A stretch of 64,000 bases of DNA from Mesorhizobium sp. WSM4306 (GCF_007003975.1 NZ_VFTC01000011.1:1-64000), one strand, 5' to 3'. Counted from the stretch's first letter, positions 46,948 to 54,240 are shown. Notes: generated by a model not told the origin, from the sequence alone. Numbers and translations: made by a program.

Positions 46948-48517
46948 GCTGCAAGGCATTTCAGCCTCGGCCGGCTATGCCGAAGGGCCGCTGTTCAATC
47001 TCGACCGCGGCCCTGCGCGCTACACGGGCAAGGCGACAGCCGGCGAGGAGAAGGCTGCTCTGGAAGCCGCACTCGCCAGCGCGACGGACCGGCTCGCGAC
47101 CTTGATCGAAACCGCCGATGAAGAGGCGGCCGGCATCCTCGAATTCCAACTCGCGATGCTGGAGGATGAGGCCCTGACCGGGCCGGCCTTTGCGGCGATC
47201 CCGTCGGGCATGCCGGCCGACATGGCCTGGCGGCAGGCGTTGGACGCCGAGATTGCCGGCTATGAAACGTCGGACCAGGACTATTTCCGCGCCCGCGCCG
47301 CCGACATCAGCGACATCAGGGACCGGGTACTGCGCGCGCTGACCGAGGAGCAGGAGTACGCGGCACCAGCCGGGGCCATTCTCTATGGCGAGGACATCGC
47401 CCCGACGCGCTTTCTCGAAACCGACTGGAGCGCCGGCGGCGGCATCGCGTTGAGGGCCGGCAGCACCGCCAGCCATGTCGCCATGCTGGCGCGCTCGCGC
47501 GGCGTGCCGATGGTGGTGGGGCTTGGCTCTTCCCCGGCTAATCCCGATGGCCTGGCCCTGCTCGATGCCGAACATGGCGGCATTGTCTTGGCACCCTCAA
47601 AGGCCGAGATCGAAACCTTTCGCCGTTCGTCGTCTTCGTTTGCGGCACGCCGCGACAAGGCCGAAGCCTATCTGGCGAGGCCGGCGGTGACCAAGGCCGG
47701 CACGACGGTGCGCGTGCAGGTCAACATCGCCGATCCGTCCGAGGTCGATGGCATCGACATCGCAACCTGCGACGGCGTCGGGCTGATGCGCACCGAATTC
47801 CTGTTCGGGAGGGCGCCGCCGGATGAGGAGACGCAATACCGCGCCTACCGCAAAGTGCTGGAATGGGCCGGCGACAAGCCGGTGACCATCCGCACCGTCG
47901 ACGCCGGCGGCGACAAACCGGTGCCGGGCTTCACCGTCGAGGAGAGCAACCCGTTCCTAGGCCTGCGCGGCATCAGGCTGTCACTGGCAAGGCCGGACGT
48001 GTTTCGTGTACAGGTCCGGGCGCTGCTGCGCGCCGCCGTGCACGGCAATCTGAAGGTGATGTTTCCAATGATCGCCGTCACGGAGGAGTACCTACGTGCC
48101 GCCACTTTGTTCGCGGAGGAGCAGGGTGGGCTCATCGCGCGCGGCGTCGCGCAAAAAATGCCGCCGCTCGGTATCATGGTCGAGGTGCCGTCGGTGGCGA
48201 TCGCGCCGGAGGCGTTTGCCGATGTCGCCTTCTTCTCGATCGGCTCCAACGATCTGACCCAGTATGTAATGGCGGCAGCCCGAGATAACGCTGCGGTGGC
48301 GCATCTCAATTCGGTGCGACATCCGGCCGTGCTGCGGCTCGTCGCGGAAGTGACCGCGTTCGGCTTGCGCGCAAAAATCCCGGTCAGCCTGTGCGGCGAT
48401 GCCGGCGGCGATCCGGCCTCAATACCGGCGCTGCTCGAAGCCGGCCTGCGCGATCTCTCGGTGGCCCCTGCCCAACTCGCCATGGCCAAAGCGGCCATCT
48501 CAGATGTTTCGGTCTAG
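46931..48517 (+). CDS. ptsI: PTS Enzyme I (phosphoenolpyruvate-protein phosphotransferase)
   Basis: Starts the phosphate relay from PEP. The 528-residue protein contains the HPr-binding helical domain, the swivelling domain with phospho-His182 (LRAGSTASHVAMLARSRGVP), and the PEP-binding barrel: GVGLMRTEFLFGR, TVDAGGDKPVPGF, FFSIGSNDLTQYVMAAARDN and the catalytic Cys at about residue 488 (PVSLCGDAGGD). It lacks the GAF domain of PtsP, so it is a sugar-type Enzyme I and not the nitrogen PTS enzyme. Its location points to a dedicated role in the DHA kinase. Confidence 0.94.
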   Translation: MPEPLRLQGISASAGYAEGPLFNLDRGPARYTGKATAGEEKAALEAALASATDRLATLIETADEEAAGILEFQLAMLEDEALTGPAFAAIPSGMPADMAWRQALDAEIAGYETSDQDYFRARAADISDIRDRVLRALTEEQEYAAPAGAILYGEDIAPTRFLETDWSAGGGIALRAGSTASHVAMLARSRGVPMVVGLGSSPANPDGLALLDAEHGGIVLAPSKAEIETFRRSSSSFAARRDKAEAYLARPAVTKAGTTVRVQVNIADPSEVDGIDIATCDGVGLMRTEFLFGRAPPDEETQYRAYRKVLEWAGDKPVTIRTVDAGGDKPVPGFTVEESNPFLGLRGIRLSLARPDVFRVQVRALLRAAVHGNLKVMFPMIAVTEEYLRAATLFAEEQGGLIARGVAQKMPPLGIMVEVPSVAIAPEAFADVAFFSIGSNDLTQYVMAAARDNAAVAHLNSVRHPAVLRLVAEVTAFGLRAKIPVSLCGDAGGDPASIPALLEAGLRDLSVAPAQLAMAKAAISDVSV

Positions 48518-48528
48518 GCGTGGCTGAG

Positions 48529-48954
48529 ATGGTCGACAAGACACCAGAACCCGGCTCCGACGAGGCGATCCGCGCCTACAAGACGATCCTGTCGCAGGTC
48601 ATCGACCAGCGCCCCTCGGGCATGCGCCAGCGCCTTGCCGATGCGCTGGGCAAGCACCGCAGCTTCGTGACGCAAATCTCCAGCCCGGCCTATTCGATCC
48701 CGATACCTTCAAAACATTTGCCGGCAATTTTTTCCGTCTGCCATTTCAGCCCGGCCGAGCGCGACCACTTTCTCGCCGCCTACCATCTGGCGCATCCCGG
48801 CAAGATGTCGATCGCCGCAGGCATGCGCAAGACGCGGCATGTCTCGCTGATCGTGCCCGATTTCGGCGACGACAAGCAGAATGCGGCGCTCGACCGCGCG
48901 ATCAACGAATTCATCCAGAAGATCACCAGCATCACCGGCAGGAGTGGTGGCTGA
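48529..48954 (+). CDS. HTH-like protein of the DHA kinase operon, function unknown
   Basis: A 141-residue protein I cannot assign to a named family. Residues 33-75 look like a Cro-type helix-turn-helix (GMRQRLADALGKHRSFVTQI followed by PIPSKHLPAIFSVCHFSPAE), with the order helix, ALGKHRSFVTQIS turn/recognition helix and trailing helices. The C-terminal part (RHVSLIVPDFGDDKQNAALD) is short and partly acidic. Its position between Enzyme I and dhaK, 11 bases after the former, makes it a plausible operon regulator or kinase-linked sensor; both are inferences. The ATG was chosen over a GTG three codons upstream. Confidence 0.72.
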   Translation: MVDKTPEPGSDEAIRAYKTILSQVIDQRPSGMRQRLADALGKHRSFVTQISSPAYSIPIPSKHLPAIFSVCHFSPAERDHFLAAYHLAHPGKMSIAAGMRKTRHVSLIVPDFGDDKQNAALDRAINEFIQKITSITGRSGG

Positions 48955-48976
48955 TCGTCTCGTGTCGGGAGGACAC

Positions 48977-49963
48977 ATGAAGAAGTTTATGAATTCCGTC
49001 GACACGGTGCTGAGCGAAAGCCTTGATGGCTTCGTTTCCGCCCATGCCGACATTCTAGTGCTCGGTGACGAGCACAAATTCATCCGCCGCAAGGTGCTAA
49101 AGCCGGGGAAGGTGGCGCTGATCTCGGGCGGCGGCTCGGGACATGAGCCGCTGCATGCCGGCTTTGTCGGCCACGGCATGCTGGACGCCGCTTGCCCCGG
49201 CCAGGTCTTCACCTCGCCGACGCCGGACCAGATGCTGGCGGCGGCCGCAGCCGTCGATGCCGGCGCCGGCTGCCTGTTCATCGTCAAGAACTATGAAGGC
49301 GACGTGATGAATTTCGACATGGCGGCCGAGATGGCCGACGGCATCCTGCAAGTGGTGACCAATGACGACGTCGCGGTCGAAAACTCGTCCTATACGACCG
49401 GCCGGCGCGGCGTTGCCGGAACGCTGGTGGTCGAGAAGATCGTCGGCGCCGCCGCCGAGCAAGGCATGGCGCTGGCGGATCTCAAGGCGCTCGGCGATCG
49501 CGTCAACGCTGCAACGCGTTCAATGGGCGTGGCGCTGACCAGCTGCACCGTGCCGGCGGCCGGCAGGCCGACCTTCGACATTGGCGATGGCGAGATGGAA
49601 TTCGGCGTCGGCATCCATGGCGAGCCCGGCCGGCGTCGCGACACGTTGAAAAGCGCCGATGCTATCGCCGAAGAGATCTGCGCCGCGATTCTGGGCGATC
49701 TCGGCGACAGGGCGAAGGGCCCGGCGCTGCTGTTCATCAATGGCTTTGGCGGCACGCCGCTGATGGAGCTCTGTCTGATGTACAACAGCGCCCGCAAAAT
49801 CTTCGAGGCGCAGGGCGTGACGGTGACCCGCTCGCTCGTCGGGTCCTATGTCACGTCGCTCGACATGGCCGGCTGCTCGATCACGCTGACCATGCTGGAT
49901 GGCGAAACGACGGGCTTGTGGGACGCGCCCGTGCACACGGCCGCGCTGCGCTGGGGGTTATAG
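48977..49963 (+). CDS. dhaK: dihydroxyacetone kinase subunit DhaK
   Basis: The substrate-binding subunit of the PEP-dependent kinase, 328 residues. It has VALISGGGSGHEPLHAGFVG, FIVKNYEGDVMNFDMAAEMA, DDVAVENSSYTTGRRGVAGT and the substrate-anchoring His214 (FGVGIHGEPGRRR). It differs clearly from the DhaK half of the fused kinase upstream, so this is not a local duplication. GGGAGGACAC before the ATG is a strong ribosome-binding site. It is the last gene of the operon; the convergent precursor-peptide genes follow immediately. Confidence 0.93.
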   Translation: MKKFMNSVDTVLSESLDGFVSAHADILVLGDEHKFIRRKVLKPGKVALISGGGSGHEPLHAGFVGHGMLDAACPGQVFTSPTPDQMLAAAAAVDAGAGCLFIVKNYEGDVMNFDMAAEMADGILQVVTNDDVAVENSSYTTGRRGVAGTLVVEKIVGAAAEQGMALADLKALGDRVNAATRSMGVALTSCTVPAAGRPTFDIGDGEMEFGVGIHGEPGRRRDTLKSADAIAEEICAAILGDLGDRAKGPALLFINGFGGTPLMELCLMYNSARKIFEAQGVTVTRSLVGSYVTSLDMAGCSITLTMLDGETTGLWDAPVHTAALRWGL

Positions 49964-49975
49964 GCTAAAGAAGGG

Positions 49976-50068
49976 TCAGCCGGCCGGGCCAGACGGACCG
50001 CCAGCGGCGACGCTGGACAGCTTGCCAGCCTTGCGCAGCACCGGCTTCTCGTATTGTTTCCTGGTCAT
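49976..50068 (-). CDS. RiPP precursor peptide 2, lasso-type leader motif
   Basis: A 30-residue gene that standard callers would miss. After MTRKQ it shows YEKPVLRKAGKLSSV, which fits the YxxPxLxxxG leader motif bound by lasso B1/PqqD-type proteins (Tyr6, Pro9, Leu11, Gly15), then AAGGPSGPAG and a TGA stop. By analogy with lasso precursors, cleavage two residues after the position normally held by Thr would leave a core starting at Gly23 (GGPSGPAG). It has no Asp/Glu to close a macrolactam ring. The ribosome-binding site is AAGGGGGA, six bases before the ATG. A paralogue lies 105 bases upstream. Confidence 0.82.
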   Translation of the reverse strand: MTRKQYEKPVLRKAGKLSSVAAGGPSGPAG

Positions 50069-50173
50069 CGCAGTTCCCCCTTTGCCGCCAACCCGATATG
50101 GGCGCTGCCGCGACCTGTTGGTGACCTGCCTACACCCGGCCCGTTGCTTCGGCCCACCTAAGTCTCAGAAGTC

Positions 50174-50263
50174 TTAAGCCGCCTTTGACGGCCCGCCGGC
50201 CACCAGACTGGACAATTTTCCCGCCTTGCGCAGCACAGGCGCCTCATACTTTTTCTTGGTCAT
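50174..50263 (-). CDS. RiPP precursor peptide 1, lasso-type leader motif
   Basis: A 29-residue paralogue of the neighbouring precursor. It begins MTKKK, continues YEAPVLRKAGKLSSL and ends VAGGPSKAA before TAA. The leader positions Tyr6, Pro9, Leu11 and Gly15 and the block PVLRKAGKLSS are shared with the second copy, while the last residues differ, the pattern expected of a conserved leader and variable core. GGAGGG eight bases before the ATG is an excellent ribosome-binding site. Neither a double acidic leader nor a Cys/Thr-rich core is present. The conserved Ser26 is a candidate site for the kinase encoded 2.3 kb away. Confidence 0.84.
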   Translation of the reverse strand: MTKKKYEAPVLRKAGKLSSLVAGGPSKAA

Positions 50264-50382
50264 TCCAGTACCCTCCAGATTCCAATGCAAAAGAATGGAT
50301 GGAAACCGCGGAAAGTCAATTCATGAGCCGGTTCTGCACCATGCGCTGGCTTCATGCATGCTTTTCTGCAACATACGCCCTC

Positions 50383-50417
50383 CCAGAGCAGTTCACCGAA
50401 ACGGCGAACTGCTCTGG
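50383..50417. repeat. hairpin between precursor genes and nucleotidyltransferase
   Basis: Exact 12-bp arms CCAGAGCAGTTC and GAACTGCTCTGG with an 11-base loop. It lies in the divergent region and is followed on the plus strand by CTTCTTGTTTT, so it could act as a weak terminator or be a mobile palindromic repeat. Confidence 0.7.
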
Positions 50418-50430
50418 CTTCTTGTTTTGA

Positions 50431-50476
50431 CGCAATTCCGGACGGAAAACCGCTTCACACTTTTCCTGGAATTGCT
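50431..50476. repeat. rhizobial intergenic palindrome (GAAAACCGCTTCACACTTTTC family)
   Basis: The ends CGCAATTCCGG and CCTGGAATTGCT are partly complementary around GGAAAACCGCTTCACACTTT. The same core is at 22.1 kb and 58.2 kb. It precedes the nucleotidyltransferase gene by 26 bases. Confidence 0.75.
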
Positions 50477-50502
50477 CCAGTGGGCTAACGTCATCCGGAT
50501 TA

Positions 50503-51528
50503 ATGCTGCCATCTCTTGCGCCTGCCGATGAAAAACTGCTGCTGACCTTCGCTGACCCGGAGGCGTCGGCTGCTGTTGGCGGCGACGTTGCTGCCAAAAC
50601 CTTGCTGGCACTGCTCGCCAATGCCGAGTTCCACGGCGTGCTGCCGATCATGCTGCGCAAGCTCCGGGAAATCGGCGACGCCCAGCTGCCGGCGGACGCC
50701 GCCTTGCAGCAGAAATTGTCGGAACTGCGCGACCAGTCGACGCTGGCGACCGGCCAGTCGATGCTGTTGCAGTATCATGGCGATCGCATCATGAAGGCAT
50801 TGGCGGCGAAGGGCGTTCCTGCCCGCATCGTCAAAGGGCCGGTCTTCGCGCGCAAACTTTATCGCCACCCCGCCGACCGGCCGTTCACCGACATCGACAT
50901 TCTGGTTGAGCCGGCCAGCATCGCCGAGGCCAACACTGTGATTGCCGGATGTGGCTTCGAGCTCTGGAGCGGCGAGGCGCAGTCGCAGGATCTGCAGGAG
51001 TTCAAATGGCTGGAGAGGGAGAATACCAGCCTGCTGATCGAACTGCACGGCAATCTGGTGCATGATTCCGGCATGCGGCGGCGGCTGTCACTAGGTTTTC
51101 GCCAATTGCAGATCATCGACGGTGGCGAGGTCGACACGCCGGCCGCGCTGCTGACCATCGCCATCGTGCATGCCGCGGGCGGGCACAAGTTCCACCGGCT
51201 GCAGCTTTGCGTGGACGTGTTGCAAGGCGTGCGCGCGCTGCGCTGGCCTGCGGACGAGGACCGGCTGTTCGAGGCGGCGCGCGTGAGCGGCATCGAGCTC
51301 GAACTGGCGACGGTTCTCAATGTGACGGGGCGGTTGTTTAATGCACCGCACGCGATCGAACTGGCCGACCGCATCAAACCCGATCTCCCGATACGTCTGG
51401 CCAAATGGCTCATCACCGGCGATACGCTGCTCGGCGTCAATTCCAGGGACAAGATGCATTCGCGTCTGCGCCGCGACGCCTTCCGCTGGGTTCAGCGGCT
51501 TGCCCGATCCAAGCCCCATGCGGCCTGA
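50503..51528 (+). CDS. PF14907-type nucleotidyltransferase of the RiPP locus
   Basis: A 341-residue protein of the uncharacterised nucleotidyltransferase family often found in lasso-peptide and related clusters. The catalytic region is VKGPVFARKLYRHPADRPFT followed by DIDILV, with Asp130 and Asp132 as likely metal ligands. Helical segments on either side (ALLANAEFHGVLPIMLRKLR; LLTIAIVHAAGGHKFHRLQL) are characteristic. In some lasso clusters such enzymes act after a kinase on the peptide; that role is inferred here. The ribosome-binding site is weak. Its end overlaps the formyltransferase start by 11 bases, so the two are translated together. Confidence 0.85.
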   Translation: MLPSLAPADEKLLLTFADPEASAAVGGDVAAKTLLALLANAEFHGVLPIMLRKLREIGDAQLPADAALQQKLSELRDQSTLATGQSMLLQYHGDRIMKALAAKGVPARIVKGPVFARKLYRHPADRPFTDIDILVEPASIAEANTVIAGCGFELWSGEAQSQDLQEFKWLERENTSLLIELHGNLVHDSGMRRRLSLGFRQLQIIDGGEVDTPAALLTIAIVHAAGGHKFHRLQLCVDVLQGVRALRWPADEDRLFEAARVSGIELELATVLNVTGRLFNAPHAIELADRIKPDLPIRLAKWLITGDTLLGVNSRDKMHSRLRRDAFRWVQRLARSKPHAA

Positions 51529-52525
51529 GCAGGCTGTGGATCCGGGCGCATCGCTCTCAGCTGTCTTTGTCAGCGAAATATCCTCTGTCACCGCACCGAT
51601 GCTGGCCGCCTGGGTTGAGAAAGGTCATCGCATTGCAGCCGTTGTCGTTCCCGGCCCGCGGTCGGGCAAGCAGTCGAGCTTCAGCACATGGCGGCGGCGC
51701 CGGCGTCGTGGGCCGATCTTAAGACGCTATCTCAGTCACAGACACCCAGCGCTGATCGAATTCGCTCCGCCCTATGATTGGGCGGAGCTAGGGCGGCAGC
51801 TAGCTGCGCTCGAGGCCGATCTCCTGATCTGCTTCGGTTTTCGTGGGCTGATCCCGCAGACGGTGCTGACAGTGTTTCCAAAAGGCGGCTTGAACCTGCA
51901 TCCGGCGCTGCTGCCGCACTATCGCGGCCCTCATCCAATTCACAGGCTGGTCATCGACGGCAATCACGAAATCCACGGCGGTGTGACCCTTCACAAGATG
52001 ACGCCGGCATTCGACCAGGGTGATATTCTGGCGCAGATCGCGCTATCCCCAGAGGATTGGCATTCGGCAGCGACAGTCTCAGCCGCTACCGCCAGCGCAA
52101 TGGCCAGGCTGGTGGCGGACGCCGCACCGGAGCATTGCCGTGGCAAGCTAACCGGTATGCCCCAGCCCAGCGGCGAGTATGTTTGGGCGCAGCTGGAGCG
52201 AAGCCCGCTGATCGTTGGCGGCGACTCGTCGAGCGCCCATGTCGCCAGGCTATGCCGCATCGTAGGGCCCAGCGTTGCGGTCAACGTGCTGGTAGACGGA
52301 AAACCGGTTCGCCTGGCGCAGCCTGTTCTGCGGCCCCGACCCGTGACCGGCAAGGCGTCGATGCACCGATGGGGACTTGTGGCATTTGATTGCGCAGACG
52401 GGCGCGTTGTTCACCTGGCCTACAACCGGCTAACCCGACTGCTTATGCGACTGCAGCGAAAGCTCGGGTCCGTGAGCCAGCGAAGGCCGGCGCTTCCGAT
52501 ACGAAAATTTGGATCTGAGGATTGA
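51518..52525 (+). CDS. formyltransferase-domain protein of the RiPP locus
   Basis: A 335-residue protein with the formyl-THF-dependent transferase fold of methionyl-tRNA and sugar formyltransferases. The catalytic motif GGLNLHPALLPHYRGPHPIH keeps Asn126 and His128, and FDQGDILAQ supplies Asp166, so the catalytic triad is intact. The N-terminal part has a basic insertion (STWRRRRRRGPILRRY). The C-terminal part (VAVNVLVDGKPVRLAQPVLR) resembles the Formyl_trans_C barrel. Because it overlaps the nucleotidyltransferase gene, I infer that it formylates an amine in the same pathway, perhaps the peptide N-terminus; ordinary tRNA or sugar substrates cannot be excluded. Confidence 0.82.
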   Translation: MRPEQAVDPGASLSAVFVSEISSVTAPMLAAWVEKGHRIAAVVVPGPRSGKQSSFSTWRRRRRRGPILRRYLSHRHPALIEFAPPYDWAELGRQLAALEADLLICFGFRGLIPQTVLTVFPKGGLNLHPALLPHYRGPHPIHRLVIDGNHEIHGGVTLHKMTPAFDQGDILAQIALSPEDWHSAATVSAATASAMARLVADAAPEHCRGKLTGMPQPSGEYVWAQLERSPLIVGGDSSSAHVARLCRIVGPSVAVNVLVDGKPVRLAQPVLRPRPVTGKASMHRWGLVAFDCADGRVVHLAYNRLTRLLMRLQRKLGSVSQRRPALPIRKFGSED

Positions 52526-52532
52526 GTGCGGC

Positions 52533-53522
52533 TCAGTCGACCAGAGCGGCACGGATCAATGTTGACGCCTCGGCCGGGTTCGCACCGACTTCCAGCGTAA
52601 ATGTCGGAACGGCTTTGACCAGCATCGCGATCGTTGACATGCGGCGCTTCTGCGCCGGCAAAAGGCCGGTCATGCCGGTCCTGACATTGTCGGCGGCGAG
52701 CGCCACCATGGCGTCGGTTCTGGCCATCGGCACCAGCCGGGTTTGCGCGTCCGCCGAGCGGGCGAGATGAAGCAATGCTACGACCGGCCGGTCGACTGTC
52801 TCCTCGATGCGGATGATCTCGGCGAGACGTTCCAGCGAGACTGCCTGCTCGCCATTGGCGTCCCATTTGTTGGCGAGACAGGGGGCCACGAAGGGCAGCA
52901 TCGCCGCCGTGTTGCGGTGGACCTTCACCTTGCGCGGCAAGCCCCAGGCCGTGATACCGCCGTCGGACGCAAGCTTGAGGATCATGACGTCGTCCGAGCA
53001 CAGGCCGAAGCCTTGCGATGCCAGCGCCAGCGAGGTCGTCGACTTGCCGGTGCCGCTCGGCGCATGGATCAGCACGAGCGCCTCGCGGTCGGGCAATGTC
53101 AGGCCGGCGGTATGGAACATATGCTGGCCGCCGGCATCGAGGGCGGCATCCAGCACCATCATCAGCAACGTCCATTTGACCTTGGCGTCGGGATGAACGC
53201 GGATTTCGGCCCAGCCCTCATCGGCGTTGATCGAGGCGGTCTGCAGGCCGGGAAAGATCAGGTGAACGATGCCGCCGCCGTCGATCATCCGACAATGACC
53301 TTCCTCCGGCACCTCGCCGTCGAAAGCGAGGTTGCCGGCAGGTGATTCCTGCAGCGCCGACGTCTTGACGATGTTGACGCGGAAAGCCGGCTCGACGGGT
53401 TCGGCCACACGCAACGTGCCGAGCATGAGGTCGAAGCTCGGCCAGAGATCGGCCCGCGAGGCCGATATGCTGATGACCTGGCCCTTGAGGTCATAGCAGA
53501 AAGTGGCCGCCGAACCGGTCAA
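52533..53522 (-). CDS. HPr kinase-related protein kinase of the RiPP locus
   Basis: A 329-residue protein resembling HprK-related kinases associated with PqqD proteins. The C-terminal half has a P-loop LIHAPSGTGKSTTSLALAS (residues 151-169) followed by GFGLCSDDVMIL, matching the HprK Walker A and metal-binding acidic pair. It lacks the N-terminal HprK domain. Homologues in lasso clusters phosphorylate a serine of the precursor, which I infer here. The likely start is a TTG whose TTGA overlaps the stop of the B2 gene, with GGAAAGG ten bases upstream; the frame runs on upstream through the B2 gene but is meaningless there. Confidence 0.83.
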   Translation of the reverse strand: MTGSAATFCYDLKGQVISISASRADLWPSFDLMLGTLRVAEPVEPAFRVNIVKTSALQESPAGNLAFDGEVPEEGHCRMIDGGGIVHLIFPGLQTASINADEGWAEIRVHPDAKVKWTLLMMVLDAALDAGGQHMFHTAGLTLPDREALVLIHAPSGTGKSTTSLALASQGFGLCSDDVMILKLASDGGITAWGLPRKVKVHRNTAAMLPFVAPCLANKWDANGEQAVSLERLAEIIRIEETVDRPVVALLHLARSADAQTRLVPMARTDAMVALAADNVRTGMTGLLPAQKRRMSTIAMLVKAVPTFTLEVGANPAEASTLIRAALVD

Positions 53523-53956
53523 GCAGCGTGCGCCTTTCCGGCATCGGCGTGATGGCGATAGATCTGCACCATGCCGGGGAGGCTGTCGCTGACCACCGGC
53601 CGGCCGTCGAGGCAAACCCAGCAATGGGCGGACATGCGCGGCGCCTGCATCGACTTTGGATCGACGCCGAAGCGCAGATCCGGATCGAAGCCGGCAAGGC
53701 GCAGGAAGCGGTGGGCGAGCAGGCCTTCCCTGAGGCATCTGCGATCGCGCATCAGCCAGGGGTGCCGCACGGTGCGGTTGACGGCAGCCACGATGTAGGC
53801 GGACGACAGGCCGCGATACGGGGTAGGCGCGCTGAGCGGCGCCCATTTCAACACCGATTCGAAGCTGCGGCGGCCGATCAGGACCGGCATCAGCCGCGCG
53901 CTTGTCCACAAATGGACGCGAAACAGGGTGCGCAGGAGAATACCGTCCGCCATCAC
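53519..53956 (-). CDS. lasso peptide biosynthesis B2-type leader peptidase
   Basis: A 145-residue transglutaminase-like cysteine protease of the PF13471 group. The catalytic residues are all present: Cys74 (RDRRCLREGLLAHRFL), His111 and Asp117 (MSAHCWVCLDGRPVVSD). The segment LRLAGFDPDLRFGVDP before the His is typical of B2 proteins. It should remove the leader from the precursor peptides, guided by the PqqD-like protein. Its ATG overlaps the pqqD-like stop as ATGA, and its stop overlaps the kinase start, giving one coupled three-gene operon. Confidence 0.9.
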   Translation of the reverse strand: MMADGILLRTLFRVHLWTSARLMPVLIGRRSFESVLKWAPLSAPTPYRGLSSAYIVAAVNRTVRHPWLMRDRRCLREGLLAHRFLRLAGFDPDLRFGVDPKSMQAPRMSAHCWVCLDGRPVVSDSLPGMVQIYRHHADAGKAHAA

Positions 53957-54240
53957 ACAGCCGGGTCGGCGAGAATGCCTTCGCTCACCAGTTCGGCGGC
54001 CAGCGCCGCCATGTCCTGGTCGAGCGTATCCTTGTCGACCTCGAACTCGTCGGAAAGCAGGACAACGATCTGGTCGAGGCTGCGGGCACCGTCGACCTTG
54101 TCGAGAAAGGCTTCGGTGGTGCCATTGCAGGTGTAAAGCTGGCCGCTGCGCGCCAAGAGCACGACAGCGCCGTCGCCGACATGCTGGACCGAGGCGTCGT
54201 CCGCCAGCCGCAGGACCATTTCAGAAGCGATTTGGGCCAT
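53953..54240 (-). CDS. PqqD-like RiPP recognition element (B1-type)
   Basis: A 95-residue winged-helix peptide chaperone that binds RiPP leaders. The PqqD pattern is clear: VQHVGDGAVVLLARSGQLYT CNGTTEAFLDKVDGARSLDQIVVLLSDEF and a C-terminal helix DMAALAAELVSEGIL. In lasso systems the stand-alone B1 protein holds the YxxPxLxxxG leader for the B2 protease, which fits the motif in both precursors here. The start is the ATG with GGAGG five bases upstream. It is the first gene of the coupled operon with the peptidase and the kinase. Confidence 0.9.
   Translation of the reverse strand: MAQIASEMVLRLADDASVQHVGDGAVVLLARSGQLYTCNGTTEAFLDKVDGARSLDQIVVLLSDEFEVDKDTLDQDMAALAAELVSEGILADPAV

Noticed and set aside
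50291-50319. Possible promoter for the precursor genes on the minus strand (TTGACT with an ATTCTT-like -10).
   Set aside because: The -10 is too poor a match at any usual spacing to claim from sequence alone.
49976-54240. Calling the locus a conventional lasso peptide cluster.
   Set aside because: No asparagine-synthetase-like cyclase gene is present in the window, and the predicted cores lack an Asp/Glu at positions 7-9.
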